A stretch of DNA of 64,000 nucleotides from Ascidia mentula (taxonomy: Eukaryota; Chordata; Ascidiacea; Phlebobranchia; Ascidiidae): assembly GCA_947561715.1 (NCBI GenBank), contig OX387197.1, positions 8,925,001 through 8,989,000 on the forward strand, in the 5' to 3' direction. Positions 1-12,232 of the stretch are shown here, piece after piece. The position numbers and the translations under genes are program-made. Each line of letters begins with the position of its first letter. Position 1 is the first letter of the stretch. The notes beneath the pieces are model-generated. The model did no database searches. It was not told where the DNA came from and worked only from the letters and a program-made list of their open reading frames with translations.

Positions 1-794
1 GTTTTGAACGTTACTGTACAGAACGTCATTTCTACGTATGTGGTTGACGTTTTTGAAAACGTTTTGAAGACGTAGTTTCGAGTCGACAGATTTACGTAAA
101 AAAAACATTCCGACACTACGTAGATTAGACTAAAACGCAACCCGAAATCTACGTAGAAATTACGTCAAATTGTTTGCTGGGAAGTAACTTACAAATGGTT
201 GTGCGTTAAATGAGAGTTTACAACATTGTCGAATCGTGGCCACGGACATGGCAGCAAAAACCAAGTGATGGAGACTATATTTGCTTCCAAAAACGGCATA
301 TAAAAATAATTTTGGTTACAGCTGACAAAATCACGTTTTGAGAACAATATTTTGCACCACCGACGTATTTATTTTCATCGCATTGTCGACAACATGTCAC
401 AGCAAACGTTTGGCATAATTGTGTATTTGAAAAGCGCAATGCAAATAGTGCACAAGCATTAATATATATAGACACACTACGGGAACATGAGGAAGCTGGC
501 TTTGTAAGAAGGCATCTGTACAGCACTACTAACAAAAATCGACCGCTTGTGTTGACACATTCATTGTGTTCAGTACATATTTATCAGACACTAATTAATC
601 TCTTTTTTTTTTAAAAAAGTAAATTGTACAACTATTCGTTGCAGGTAAAATACTACATTTTGTTGTGTTACAATGCCAACGCTTTGCTTTAAAAACCAGC
701 AATACGCCAACAGGAAGCACCCCAGCATTTTTTTTTCAAGTCTAGACTCTACGATGTAATCCAAGTGGTTCTTGCTTTGTCCCACAGGGATTAA
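1..794. other. Gene-free stretch 3' of CTH
   Basis: No convincing coding exon is seen. The open frames here are short and lack family resemblance. The stretch lies downstream of the minus-strand CTH gene and probably holds its 3' UTR; an AATAAA on the minus strand near 367-372 is one possible polyadenylation signal. The first 180 bases are rich in ACGT-containing words. Confidence 0.5.
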
Positions 795-2769
795 TTAGTA
801 CGAACCTTTTGGCAACTGAAAAACAACAACGTATTTCGGTAACAAATACATCTTTACTTAACTTTTGTTTTGTACAAAATTGCGTGCACTTACAGCGTTG
901 ATCAATGCCTGATCGAGATCAGCAATCAGGTCCTCGACATTCTCCAAACCCACCGACAAACGAACGAATGTGTCACTAATTCCTAGAGCTTTCCTCTGTT
1001 CGGGTGGCACAGAAGCGTGTGTCATAATGGCTCTACAAATTGTTTGAAAAATATTTTCATTTTAAATTTCTTGGGTATTCGTTGGGTAGCTGCTGATACA
1101 ATCACAACCGGACTTCAACATTATTTCGCGCATACAAATTGAAGACTTGGCACTTTGAGCGACCTGGCATAGGTCAAGAAAGGGTTGACAAAAGCACTTA
1201 CGGGTGCTCTGCAAGACTTTCGTAACCTCCCAGACTCTCTGCCAAGGTGAACACTTTCAAGTGTGTAAAAAAGTTCTTGCAGTTTTCGAGATTTCCCTTC
1301 ATCCAAAAAGCCATCATTCCAGAACAACCGGTTGCCTTAAACATTCAAAGTTTTGTGATCACTACAGTGTCTAACCTGCTGCCTACAGGCATACCATCTA
1401 ATCAATTACACTCAAGAGGACAAGAGAATAAGAGGATTAACTTATTGTTAAACAGGAAATTGGTACATAATATTATCCATCACTTGTAACCAACCTGCTT
1501 CTTGATAACTTCAAAGTGTGGATGTGAGGGTCTTCCAGCATACATAACTTTGGTCACACGTGGATTGGATTCAAGAAATTCAGCAACAGCAATGGCATTT
1601 TTCTGGTGCTGCTCCATACGCACTGCAAGAGTTTTGAGTCCACGATTGACCAAAAAACAATCAAATGGAGATGGAACAGGTCCAGTGGCTGCAACATCAA
1701 GTAGCTTGTTAGCGTGTGAAACAAAACTATCACCACAGTTATAAATGTAGTTCTATTAGAAAATTACCATATTGCAGAAACGCCAGTTGCTTGTGCATTT
1801 CCTCATCATTTGTTGATAACAAGCCCATAACTACATCACTATGGCCATTCATGTACTTTGTGGCAGAGTATAGTACCACATCTGCCCCAAACAGCAATGG
1901 TCGCTGTGAAATTGCAATGTTATAATTAACCCTTAGAATGTGTTACCTTTATTTGTTAGCAAACCTGAAAGTAAGCAGACATAAAAGTGTTGTCAACAAC
2001 AAGTTTGATATCTCCATGCTCTTTAATTACTTCAGAAACAGCTTTGATGTCTGTCACCTTCATTGTTGGGTTGCTTGGTGTTTCCACCCATACCATCTGC
2101 AAGTTATTGTTTGGGCATGAAATTTGCCATCAACAAGAAAACCCAATCAAGAACAGAATACTACCTTGGTATTAGGTCTCAGAGCAGCTTTAACCTTTTT
2201 CAAGTCTGTAAAATCCACAAAGGAAAATTCCAACCCAAATTTTGAAGCAATTCGGCTAAAATACCTGTAAAAAATGTTGTGTTAATGATAGCAAAGAATG
2301 AAATATGCTATGATTTTACTGTACCTGTTGGTACCACCATACACATCATCTGTTGAAACAACATGGTCACCAGATTTCAGCGTGTGAATTAGTGTTAGTG
2401 TAGCAGCCAAACCACTTGAAAAGGCTAGGCCTGTCGAAAAAAGTTTTTTGTCATTTGTCATTTAACAAAATTGTTTCACTACATTACCGTATTTTGCTCC
2501 ATCCAATGCAGCCACACATTTTTCAAGTACAGCCCGTGTTGGGTTTCCACTGCGACTGTATTCATATCCCTATAAAAACAAATGACATAATTATCGTGCA
2601 CAAACTTATTCTGACATAGCATCTGTATACGTACAGTATGATTACCAGGTGAATATTGCTTGAATGTAGTTGATGGAGTAATTGCAGGAACAACCATCAT
2701 GGATTTCCATTGTTCTGGTTCCTGTCCAGCATGGATAGCATCAGTTGCAAATCTGTTCATTTGCAACAT
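795..2769 (-). CDS. CTH: Cystathionine gamma-lyase
   Basis: PLP enzyme of transsulfuration that cleaves cystathionine to cysteine and can make H2S; cytosolic. Ten exons can be read, in transcription order: 2635-2769, 2488-2569, 2325-2430, 2165-2264, 1965-2096, 1768-1903, 1495-1688, 1202-1335, 894-1032, 795-815. They sum to 392 residues with consistent phases; the human enzyme is 405. Family landmarks are clear: N-terminal FATDAIHAGQEPEQW, GYEYSRSGNPTR, VVDNTFMSAYFQ, the PLP-lysine motif YSATKYMNGHSDVVMG (lysine near residue 201), VPSPFDCFLVNRGLKTL, and the C-terminal MTHASVPPEQR and LSVGLENVEDL. The C-terminus is short (last exon encodes LPKGSY). Two in-frame ATGs (2769 and 2760) can start the protein. 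Cystathionine gamma-synthase is the nearest alternative, but the motif set is that of animal CTH. Confidence 0.95.
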
Positions 2770-4672
2770 AAGTTAATAAATCTTGAAACAGCCTTTAAAG
2801 TAAGTTTGCTGATAGCTAGAAATTTTTTTACCCTTCAAATGGTTTTCCCCATGAAGATTGTTTTTTTTCACAGTTTTCTGTCATTTTGTTAATGATCGTT
2901 AATGTATGTAGCCTATATACCAAATAAAAATAAAAGTGGTCTATTGAATGTCTGAATAGAAAAACAAAAATTAAATTATTCTCCTTGCAGTTATTTTTTA
3001 ATTACCAATACCAGCAATGCTTTGATGCCACTTGCAAGAGTCTTAAAGAATGCCTGCTTGCTTACATTTTATATATTATTGCAAAAAATTACCCATAATT
3101 GGCGCAATATAAATCAGCTGCTGCAATAACATACAAAAAACGTTGCGATCGTCCAATTAACGATTGTCGAAAAAATCCTCCGCGGAAATAACAAACATTC
3201 CAATATGGGTGTCTTGTAATTAGCAATAATGTGAAATCTATTAGAACAGATTCAAGAAAATGCTCATGCTATTTTTTGCACCACGTCTATTGTTCATGTG
3301 CGTAATAGCTTTGCGTGCAAAAAAGTATATACAGAATACAAACAACCACGTGACATCGCTATCAGTTAGAATATGTCCCAGTAATGCACTTACTAACAAA
3401 TAAAAACTAAATTTCTAGCAAGAACTAGCATTTTGGCTACAGCGTGATAACTCGCACCTTTCTGCCACGTCTACACCTTGGCCGCGTTGACTCCAACTCA
3501 CAAGCGCGACAACGCCGTCAGATGAACACCTGCCTCCTTTACCTTAGGTTTTGATTGGATTTCGAAAAAGGGGCGGTTCAAAAAAATGCTTAGTCACAGT
3601 CGGCATGAGAAATTATTGCGTCATGATGACAATGTCACAATTCTGGGAACTGAACAAGATTGGGAGGCTTCAAGAAAGTTCCACACCAACACAAGTATGT
3701 TCTTTAAAGACAAAATGAAAATGCCAACAAAAAGTAAAAACTTTATGCTTGCATCAGTGCTTCCACTGAGTTCAAGCGTTCCAGTTAGATTTTTTTTACT
3801 TTTTACGCTGGTTTGTATTGATTTCCGTTGCGAAAGCACAATATCAAAAGCTACAGCATGCAGCCATATGTTTTGTAATAGTGGATGAACAAGCATTTTT
3901 AAACAGAAACCCACTCAGTCCACCGCTATGTCCGGAAAGCGTCGACCAAATTTTTTTTGCAAACAAACCATTTTAGGGTCAATCGTTTAAATTTAAAACT
4001 AATACCGTTCATATTTTTCGTTTGTCGATTTTGCCCACACAATATAGATGACGCGCAGACAAATTTGCGCTTATTTTGCATTTTCTTGCAAGAGCAATAT
4101 ATATATGTCAGATTTGAGCATGTCATTGCAGAAGCACGATCTATTGTTTAGAGCAGTGTTAACCCTTTTACGGTTACGTATACTACTTGGAGGCAACATA
4201 ACGTAGGCTATATAGCACTAAGCTCCTTTGAAAGTAATTTCTATTAGATAATCTGCCTGTTTGTGTTTCTGAATCGATTATTATGACTTACATGCAACAA
4301 CAAGCAGTTCAATTTAATGGGCGATCTGCGTTTTTTGCTCTCTGTCAGCCGAACGTTTTTATAGGCACATACTTTTGGTCATTGCGCACCGGGAATCAGG
4401 TTCGTAAAAACCAAGGCGACTCCTACTCGAACATTCTTGTGCATTATTGCCTTTGTATGTCGGCTGCCTGAATATCATTGAACGTTTCTTGTTCTCATGT
4501 CGTGACAGGACGACTGGATCGACCGAGAATGATGGAAAATGTTGTCACAGTATTCCACGTCCGGTTTTCATAAGCTCAGCTTTCAGCAACACGAGATGAC
4601 AAATTATTTCTTTATCCGCTCTTGAAATTGCTTTCTAAAACTCAAACATATGTCCGAAGCCTGGAAGTAAAT

Positions 4673-4788
4673 TGCGCCACGGTGCCTTCAGTTCTTTGAA
4701 TCAAAAGGTTCATGTGTTGTTGCTGACCCATGCGCTACGGTGCCTTTAGTTCTTAGAATTTAGAGTCTCATGTGCTGTTGATGACCCC
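4673..4788. repeat. 58-bp tandem duplication
   Basis: Two adjacent 58-bp units (4673-4730 and 4731-4788) both start TGCGC(C/T)ACGGTGCCTT and end TGACCC. They differ at roughly ten positions, so the duplication is not recent. Confidence 0.85.
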
Positions 4789-6008
4789 AAAAATGCCTAA
4801 AACGTACACTAACTTTCGGATGATTTGCCTAATTATTCTCCAGATATTTTTGAATGCCACATCCTGTAGGCAAACGCAGTTACGTTTGATATTGCGAAAA
4901 AGACAGGTGTGTCCAGAAACAAGATATCGAAACAATGCACAAGTTTAACGTCTGATTTTGACATGGGCTTGAAATTCGGACGGCCTAACATTGCTGGAAC
5001 CTGATATGTCGTGCATCCGACCAAGTATGTCTACATGTTGAAAAAAGCTGACCAGCAGTAGTTAAATGCATTTGGCGACTTCTGTGGATTCGTCATATTG
5101 AGTTGGAAACATTATAGAAGCTCTCACTTCTGCAACAACTAAGTCGGTAATGTCAACCGATATTTCGACGATCCAGCGCTTTGCAGTGTTAATAGAAACG
5201 TGCCTGATAAAGAATTTTTTGGTGGTATTGTTGAACTCGTTTGGTACACTGCGCTTGTTTCATCAAACGTTGCTGTTGTATCATAATATATAGCAAGCGA
5301 CACGTAACCTTGTGGACGAAGTAACCAATATTTTGTAGGCACCATAAATTTTATTAATGAAACACCGTAAATACACGTATAGAATACTATCACGCACAAC
5401 CGCTTGGGGAGCACATAATGTTATTGGTAAAAGAGGTTATATGCCTTCACGTGACTTCATCAATCTCAGTGTAAATAGCCGTTCATGTTCAATCTATTTG
5501 TTTAAATCATGCTCTTCTGCATGAAATGGATTCGCTCATGACGGACATTGTCGGACTCATTTACTGATGGTTACCAAGTTGGGTCAATATAAATGCCGTC
5601 AACACATTTATTTAGAGAAAACATTCTCTCCCGCATACCCTAAGAAGCTTAGCAAGAAAATTTATTACAGCAATTTAGAATCAGCTTTTCTAACGTCCAT
5701 CCGCGGTCATTCTACGAGACTCATCAGACGCTCTTGTCCTCAAGATCTTGGTTAGAACAAAGCAGCAAGTCAGCATATTTCTACAGACGGCTACACGTGC
5801 AGTCTGCACCAAAGATTTGATACAGGATGAAACTACACGACATATCTTAGTGGAAAATTTTCTCAATAAAATGACTAGAAACATCCGCATCGTTTTGCGC
5901 GCACAGCACCCGGACACGCACCTGGTAGAATTTGGTATGTTCCATGACCGGCAAATCATCCGGTGTAAATCAGGGGTGGTTTTGGGGTTGGTAGGTATAG
6001 AGGAAACC

Positions 6009-6510
6009 GGGGATAGCTCGGACGGTTTTGGGAAAATTGCTCATATTTTTTTTAAATTATGAACCACATTCTTAAATTTTATTTTGTTGTAAGTAGTAAA
6101 GCATTGCTCAAAAAACGGTTTTTCGTTCGTTTTAGCTCGCTAAAAATGTTTATTCAGCCCATTTTTTAAACAGGTCTCAAATGTCGTGACTGGGGATATC
6201 TCGGACAGCTAGTTTTAACAGACGTTTTTTTTGTTATTTAACAAATAACTGAAATCAAACTTGGCGCAATATCAGCATTAGGGGCATTAGCGCAGAAAAT
6301 ATCATTCAAGCTTTCGGGAATCGGGGCGTGGCCACTTATCGTTTCGACCCTTCCACACGTTCATGCTTTGGGTAAATCGTGTACGTGCCAAAATTCAATC
6401 ATTTTATCCAGCCTCTGTTTATTCTCTACTATGACCGATAATTTTTCATAAAACTCAAAAATTGTTGCCTTCTCGCGATTTTTTGCCATGATGTCCGAAG
6501 TATCCCCGAC
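6009..6510. mobile_element. Candidate MITE with GGGGATA...TCGGACA ends
   Basis: GGGGATATCTCGGACA at about 6192-6207 is mirrored by its near-perfect reverse complement TGTCCGAAGTATCCCC at about 6492-6507 (14 of 16 positions match). A second direct copy of the left motif, GGGGATAGCTCGGAC, lies at 6009-6023. About 300 non-coding bases lie between the inverted copies. This is consistent with a short non-autonomous DNA transposon, possibly two overlapping copies. No clean target duplication was found, so the boundaries are provisional. Confidence 0.45.
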
Positions 6511-6992
6511 CACGTGACGACATAGAAATTCTTAAACTATGGCCGTATTTTTAAAGGTTACACAAAATCATCATTGTCCTATCCAAGAATACATATTTGA
6601 TTATGCAATCAACCCAAAATTACTGCATTTTGATTAACTGTGACAGATATATAACCTTCCACATACAAATTGAAAAACTTGGTTTCACTGATAAATTGAC
6701 TTTTTCGATTATAACTTTTTAAGCAGATATGATTTAATTCCAAAGTTCCTGTTAACGTTTGATGGAGACATAAAGCTTTTGTTATTTTGGTGTCGCTTGG
6801 CACGAATTCCATCTTTAAGGGTGGAAATTACCATGCACAGTGGTAAGACATTTTTAAATAAAGATGGTTGTTTCCGTCATTCTATATGCTGCGTGGCCAA
6901 ATGTACTCTAGGCCCTAGGGAATGAAATCCTCGTGGGACCGGGTTTGATTGATAATCTGTGCTACAATAGAAACGAATAGCATTTTTATTTG

Positions 6993-7125
6993 TGCATTAG
7001 TTTATATGCATTAGTTTATATGCATTAGTTTATGAAGCGCATTAGTTTATTAAGCGATAAAATGCACCAGTTTATGATGCGATTATTTTCTGAAGCAATA
7101 AAATGCATTAGTTTATGAAGCGATG
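6993..7125. repeat. Degenerate minisatellite
   Basis: About eight variants of a 12-14-bp word built on GCATTAGTTTAT(G/A) occur in tandem. Some units carry GAAGCGAT or AAGCGATAAAAT tails. Confidence 0.8.
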
Positions 7126-7705
7126 TATTCGTCCTGTTAAAGCGGCAATATACAACGCAAAAATGCATTATTCTTTATATATTTCCAAACGTAGATGCAA
7201 AGACAAAAAGCGGCAGCGTGCAATTCCGTTTGGCGCCAATAAAATTCGCCTCCCGTCGCGCATCGTGACAGACATGCCGTTACTCTCAATTTTTTTCCTT
7301 TATTGGAGCGCGCAACTTCAAACGTGAGGAATGCCGTGGCTGCGAAACCTGTGAACCTTATGATCGAACGTGATGAAGTTTGCTTTGCTGGAAGCATCCA
7401 GTTTTGGGGGCATTATGAGGATTTTATGACAGTTCCAGGTCTTGTTGAATAGTTCGCTATTTGTTTAAACTTGGTGTTGGGCTTAAAAGTTTTCAAACGG
7501 GGAGTAGAAACTTTATAAACAGATGTTTTTTTCAGGTATACTTTGAGCCTTTTAAGGTAACATATAGCAGCCTATAAGCTCTATAGCATTGTAATTATGT
7601 GCAATTCAGTTGTTGTTTGTTTTGTGTTTAAAGTATGAAAGCCACATTTGTGTTTAAAATAAAAAATTGTAGTTCGTATTTGTAGCATTGTTCCTTCAGC
7701 ATATT

Positions 7706-10700
7706 ATGGATATTCCTTGTCCTTTGCCTGACTGCCCAGTCAAAGCCAAAAAAAGACTGTTGCTGCATCATCTTCGTCATGGACATGCGACCTATTATGC
7801 ATATACCTGTAAGTTGGAACCTTGTCACTATACTTACTCTAGTATTCGTAGTTATGAGAAACATTTGCAAAGAGATCACTCAGATGCATTATCTGTACGG
7901 TATGTACAAAGATGTTGCGGGGCCATGGACTGTGATTTTGAAAGTGAAAGTCAGGAAGAAGATGATGTTTCTTCTGATGTCACTGACCTTGAAATTCAAA
8001 AAAATGGATTTATGGACACACCAAAAATGAGTTGCATTTATTTAGTATGTTTTAAAGATTTGAAACAAGTTGTGCGCTGTGAAAAGCGTGACCTATATGA
8101 AAAAATTGCTGCCGAATTTAACATAGAAAAACCAATGAGGTTGTTACAGTGGAATAATGACTTTGATGAATGGATTGATGTAAGGGATTTGGAAAATCTA
8201 CCAAACAAAACAAGGTTAACTATCAAACTTACAGGTAACCAAAAATTAAAGTATTTGTTTGGTGGTAGTTATATTTTGTGTTTGCTTTTTAGATGAATCT
8301 CCCTGCAGTTTGACACATGATGGAACTTCTAAAGAGCCTCATTCTTTAACCAAGAGTATGTTGTTTATTTTAGATAAGATACGCTAGAGATTTTTAAATA
8401 TTTTACATTTGTTCTACTTGTTAGTTATTCGGAAGTGATAAGTAAAATTTTTTGTGTCATTTATGATTTAAATGTAGGTGCAACGAGTCCAAGTTCAGAG
8501 TCCACTTTGCCCCTTGACTCTGATTCTCTAACTGCAGAAGACATATCATGTGATTCAAGTTCACCCAACACCAGTAATATAGTGCCAACAGTGCCTCCTC
8601 TTAAAATATGTAAGTACTTATTTAGTAGTTTTGTTATCAATACACAGTGTGAAATACAGTGTTATGTTCTGTTTTTAGCTGAACCGATGTCTTTAATATC
8701 CAGTAGAGTTCGGAATAATAAAAGCTGGATAATTGATTATCATTTGCCAAAGGTTCCAGTTCCCGTTATGTTAGGCATTGAGGCTTGCAAGGGAAACTTA
8801 GCAAATCTTACTTCTTCAACCAGAAGGGGAATAAACCAATGGTTGTTTAATGATATAAGTTCAAATACATTGTACGTAAGCACACATATCGCATGTTTTT
8901 CCCTTATCTGATGAGTTTGTGCAACATTTAGGTACCCATCATCACTGGAATACAACACTGTAATAATTACACTGCTGAGAGAATTTCCTTTTTTAGCTGA
9001 CAAAAACGAACAAAACAAGATGGTAAGTGTTCCAATTTACAGTGTGTTACATGGCCTGTAAATTAGTTGATCATCCAGCAGCTTCTTGCCCATTTTGTTT
9101 ATCAGGGTGGCTAAACTTTGATACTGTTTATTGTAGGGAACATGGTTAAATGGCATACGTCAAAAATTCAGGGATGCACGTCGATCCATGTGTCATGTGC
9201 CCGAAGTCATGGCAATGAAGAAAAAGTATGGAAGCAAAACCCAACGCCCACCAGTAATAGAGACACAAATTACACCTGCAAAACGACTGCTTGTTAAGGC
9301 AGAGGTGCGTGTTTATTTAAAAAATAATATAATATAATAAGACCAGTGGCGGATCTAGAAATAATATGAGGGGGGTGTTCGGTTTCGGTACCTAGTTAAT
9401 GAAGCCGTTAGATGCGGTTAATTTTTTTTCATTTACCATGCAAATTCCGCTTTAAAAAACAGGTAGCGCAATTACGTAGTTAAGCCAAATATCGAACAAC
9501 TTCCTCGAAACACAAGACTTTTAACTGCTTTTGTGCATGTGCACATGTCCAAAAACAAACCCTATATTACGTAACCATGGGCGTGTCCAGAGTGGGGGGG
9601 GGGGGGGGGGGTTGAGGGGTCCTGACCCCCCCTTTTGTGAAATATATTTGTTTGTTTTTATAGCTAAACAAACGTAACTGTATTTTTTTGTCAAAATCTC
9701 GGTGAAAACCAGAAAGTTTCTTTAATCTTTACCTAAAAACTGCATCGCGCCTTGCACTGCATTGTTACGGAACACTTGCTTTTGTTACGAAACAAGTGTC
9801 ATTTTTCGTCAAGGACGAAATGCATTTTTTAATGGCAACGATGTTGCAATGGCAAGCGGTTTTCTTGTGTGGAAAGTCAATTAGTTTAGTTGTTGAACAC
9901 GTTGCCAATAATACGCTTGTTGAAAAATACTGTTAGCTCACGCAAATGTGCAAGGAGGAATATGAGACCACCGCATGAGAATAGTTTTTATTTGTATGTT
10001 TTCTTGAAAAACTAAGCCCACATTTAATTCCTTTTAGGTAACACATGTATTTAAACCTTTCTTTCAAAGTCGTGGTAATAAAACTACGGAGCAAGCACTA
10101 CCGCCAAAACTCGCATACGCAATTGCGTAAGCTGGGAAGCCACCGTTTATGTGACGATTCACTCCAATACGTTTGTTTCATAAGCACTCATCGCCCCATG
10201 AATGCAGCGCGCGCGACCGAGAAACAAAGAAACAGCGGAGACGAACTCTTGACCTTAGTGTTCGTTCCTGCGCAGCGGGAAATTAACCGCACTTTCACAC
10301 CCCACAAAACAATGTGCCAAAATGCCGAGGGGAGTGTTCTGACACCAAAACACCCCCTCCTCCCCCCTTAGATCCGCCACTAAATAAGACTATGTTTGTA
10401 TGCAGAATGTTGCAGAAGATATACACAGTATCGCTGCACACGTTAAAGCAATGGTACAGGAGTGCAACAGAAATGTGAAAAACATGCAACTTATTCGGGA
10501 TCGCATGCGAAGAACATTTCTACACAGACAAGATGAATGCAAAAATGGTTCAATGACAACTATTGCCATAATGGAAAAATATCCAGCATACCAGTTTCCC
10601 GTTGTGGTACGTATTACACATTACACTGTTCAGTATTTAACCACCATCTTTTATATCACCTAACTAATTGTACATAGACTGGGCTAATTTAGTCTTGTTT

Positions 10701-12028
10701 GTGTTTAGGGTTTTCTGTTTTGTTTTTGAAATGCATTTCAGGATTATAAAAATAAAACTTTGATTTTAGATATTTGACGAGGCACAAAGATTGTTTAAAA
10801 AGGATCTCCAAAAAGAATTAGAAAGTGCCAGTCATTCCATTTTGCCCAAAATTAAGAAAGCATTGGAGCCAAAATTGAAATCAGTGCCAGATGCATTGCT
10901 TCAGCTTTTAAAAGGAAATGGTAAGTGAATAAGCTTCTAAATCAGTTAACCTGACGTGTGTAAATCTAGGATGTCAAATTGTTTTATTTTATTTTGTTTA
11001 ACCTGATCATTTACTTTCAGAAGTGCTGTGTTGTATATCGCTGCTTTTTAACAACAAGTTGAATATGATCATTCAATATTCTCACCATCAGGTATGTAAG
11101 TGTTTTTGTGCCTTTATTGCAGTTCATTTCGTTACATTCGACAAAGCATCGCATCGCGGTAAAGTTGGCTGAAAGACATAGGAGTGAAAGTGCGGCCGAT
11201 TTTTATAAGACTGACAGCCCGAAAGCACGCGTCGGCCGCGAGCTTTGATCTTTTCCCAGGGGTCAGGGAGAGGTTCCGTCATGCTGTGCGCCTAGGCGTC
11301 GATTTTGTAACGTTTTGTAAAATATTTGGGGTGACCTTTTTTAGATTTAGAAATACGCAATAACTATTTCGTCAGCCGTTGCGCGACTGAACATGTTGAA
11401 ATGCGGCTGTTCCGTCCGTGAGTGTGAAAAATGCGCCATGCCTGGAAAACGTCTTTACACATTTTTGCTTGTCATTTTCGCGATTGAAATGCGGCAGATA
11501 CGTCAACAACCACTGGACAGTTAGTATACAAAGATTTGCTATGACGTAACAATGCCGATTCTTAACATTATGCTGCAATAACTGCTACACTTGCGATTGT
11601 GACGGTAAATTGAAACTAGCCAAGGCGTATTGTGACGTATGTGTTGTTTTATGACAATATTTTTTGTTGCAAACGAAAACCAGGGGTGACAATACATACT
11701 TTGTCACCCCTGTTTTTTGGGAAGGGGTATGTCAATTTTTTTTTTTAATTTTTATTTTGTTTGCTTCTAGGAAGACAATGTGACAACGCCTTATCCTTGC
11801 ATTTTGGCGACCGAGCATGCCGGCCCATCTGTATATGTGCAAAACCGTTGGTTCTGCAATTGCGCAACGTATGATGATGCACTCCTCGTACTTATTACAT
11901 CGTATTGGATATTCGACATACAGTTTCCAAAAGCCCTTACGTGCGCACTGCAGCTGTTGTCGCACATTCTTAAAATTTCAGAAAAAATTGTCAACTCGAC
12001 AGTACAAAAGTTCGTTAACTCGCTTTAA
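7706..12028 (+). CDS. C2H2-finger protein of unknown function (multi-copy SAMD3-like family)
   Basis: Ten exons (7706-8234, 8293-8355, 8478-8609, 8679-8871, 8932-9022, 9137-9304, 10406-10606, 10770-10920, 11021-11091, 11771-12028) join in phase to 618 residues. The N-terminus holds two zinc-finger-like motifs: CPLPDCPVKAKKRLLLHHLRHGH and a following C-X4-C...H-X4-H. An acidic linker leads to a small ubiquitin/PB1-like fold at about residues 108-176 (YLVCFKDLKQVVRC, LLQWNNDFDEWIDV). A serine-rich linker is followed by a basic/aromatic domain (SRVRNNKSWIIDYHLPKVP, LREFPFLADKNEQN, WLNGIRQKFRDARR). The C-terminal domain has TPYPCILATEHAGPSVYV and FDIQFPKALTCALQLL. From memory this order resembles a large, poorly characterised fish family often labelled SAMD3-like; its function is unknown. 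The AG at 7700 just before the ATG could be a 5' acceptor. An AATAAA lies at 12107-12112. The intron between exons 6 and 7 hosts a hAT-type element. Confidence 0.75.
9344..10382. mobile_element. Non-autonomous hAT-type transposon, copy 1
   Basis: The left end CAGTGGCGGATCTA is matched by TAGATCCGCCACTA at the right end (inverted, about 13 bp). Both ends continue into G-rich/C-rich tracts. The element is flanked by a perfect 8-bp direct repeat AATAAGAC (9336-9343 and 10383-10390), the duplication size typical of hAT insertions. No transposase is encoded. A GC-rich inner block around 9580-9640, with a run of 19 Gs, is absent from the related copy at 53.4 kb and may be a nested insertion. The element sits wholly inside an intron of the 7706-12028 gene. 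Confidence 0.85.
11681..11712. repeat. Perfect 12-bp inverted repeat (hairpin)
   Basis: CAGGGGTGACAA is followed, after an 8-base loop, by its exact reverse complement. It lies in the last intron of the 7706-12028 gene, about 60 bp upstream of the 3' splice site. It may be the joined ends of an old transposon or a footprint. Confidence 0.8.
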
Positions 12029-12106
12029 AGTCGACTCTCGCTTGTTCGTTTCTTATTTCTTTCGTGGTTCCGTTCTGCTTGTTCTGTTTATGCGCATTTT
12101 CTTTTA

Positions 12107-12112
12107 AATAAA
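12107..12112 (+). terminator. Polyadenylation signal
   Basis: AATAAA lies 79 bases past the stop codon of the 7706-12028 gene. Confidence 0.6.
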
Positions 12113-12189
12113 CGTGAAAGGCAAGCAATTCGCCGAGTGCAAATATTAGACAAGGCATTCGCCATGTTACACCAATGAACGTGAAAAAC

Positions 12190-12232
12190 GTTAAGGATGG
12201 AAATTACCATCATTGATTTTTCCATCCTTAGG
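12190..12232. repeat. Short hairpin
   Basis: TAAGGATGG and CCATCCTTA form a 9-bp stem around a 20-odd-base loop. The word GGTGGAAATTACCAT near 6820 is similar to part of it, so it may be a dispersed repeat. Confidence 0.4.

Larger units (their letters stand above)
2770..7705. other. Gene-poor region between CTH and the next gene
   Basis: No coding exon could be supported over about 4.9 kb. The first 800 bases should contain the CTH promoter. The rest holds simple and dispersed repeats described separately: a 58-bp tandem duplication near 4.7 kb, TIR-like motifs at 6.0-6.5 kb, and a minisatellite at 7.0-7.1 kb. Open frames of 60-100 codons occur on both strands but have no family resemblance. 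Confidence 0.5.
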
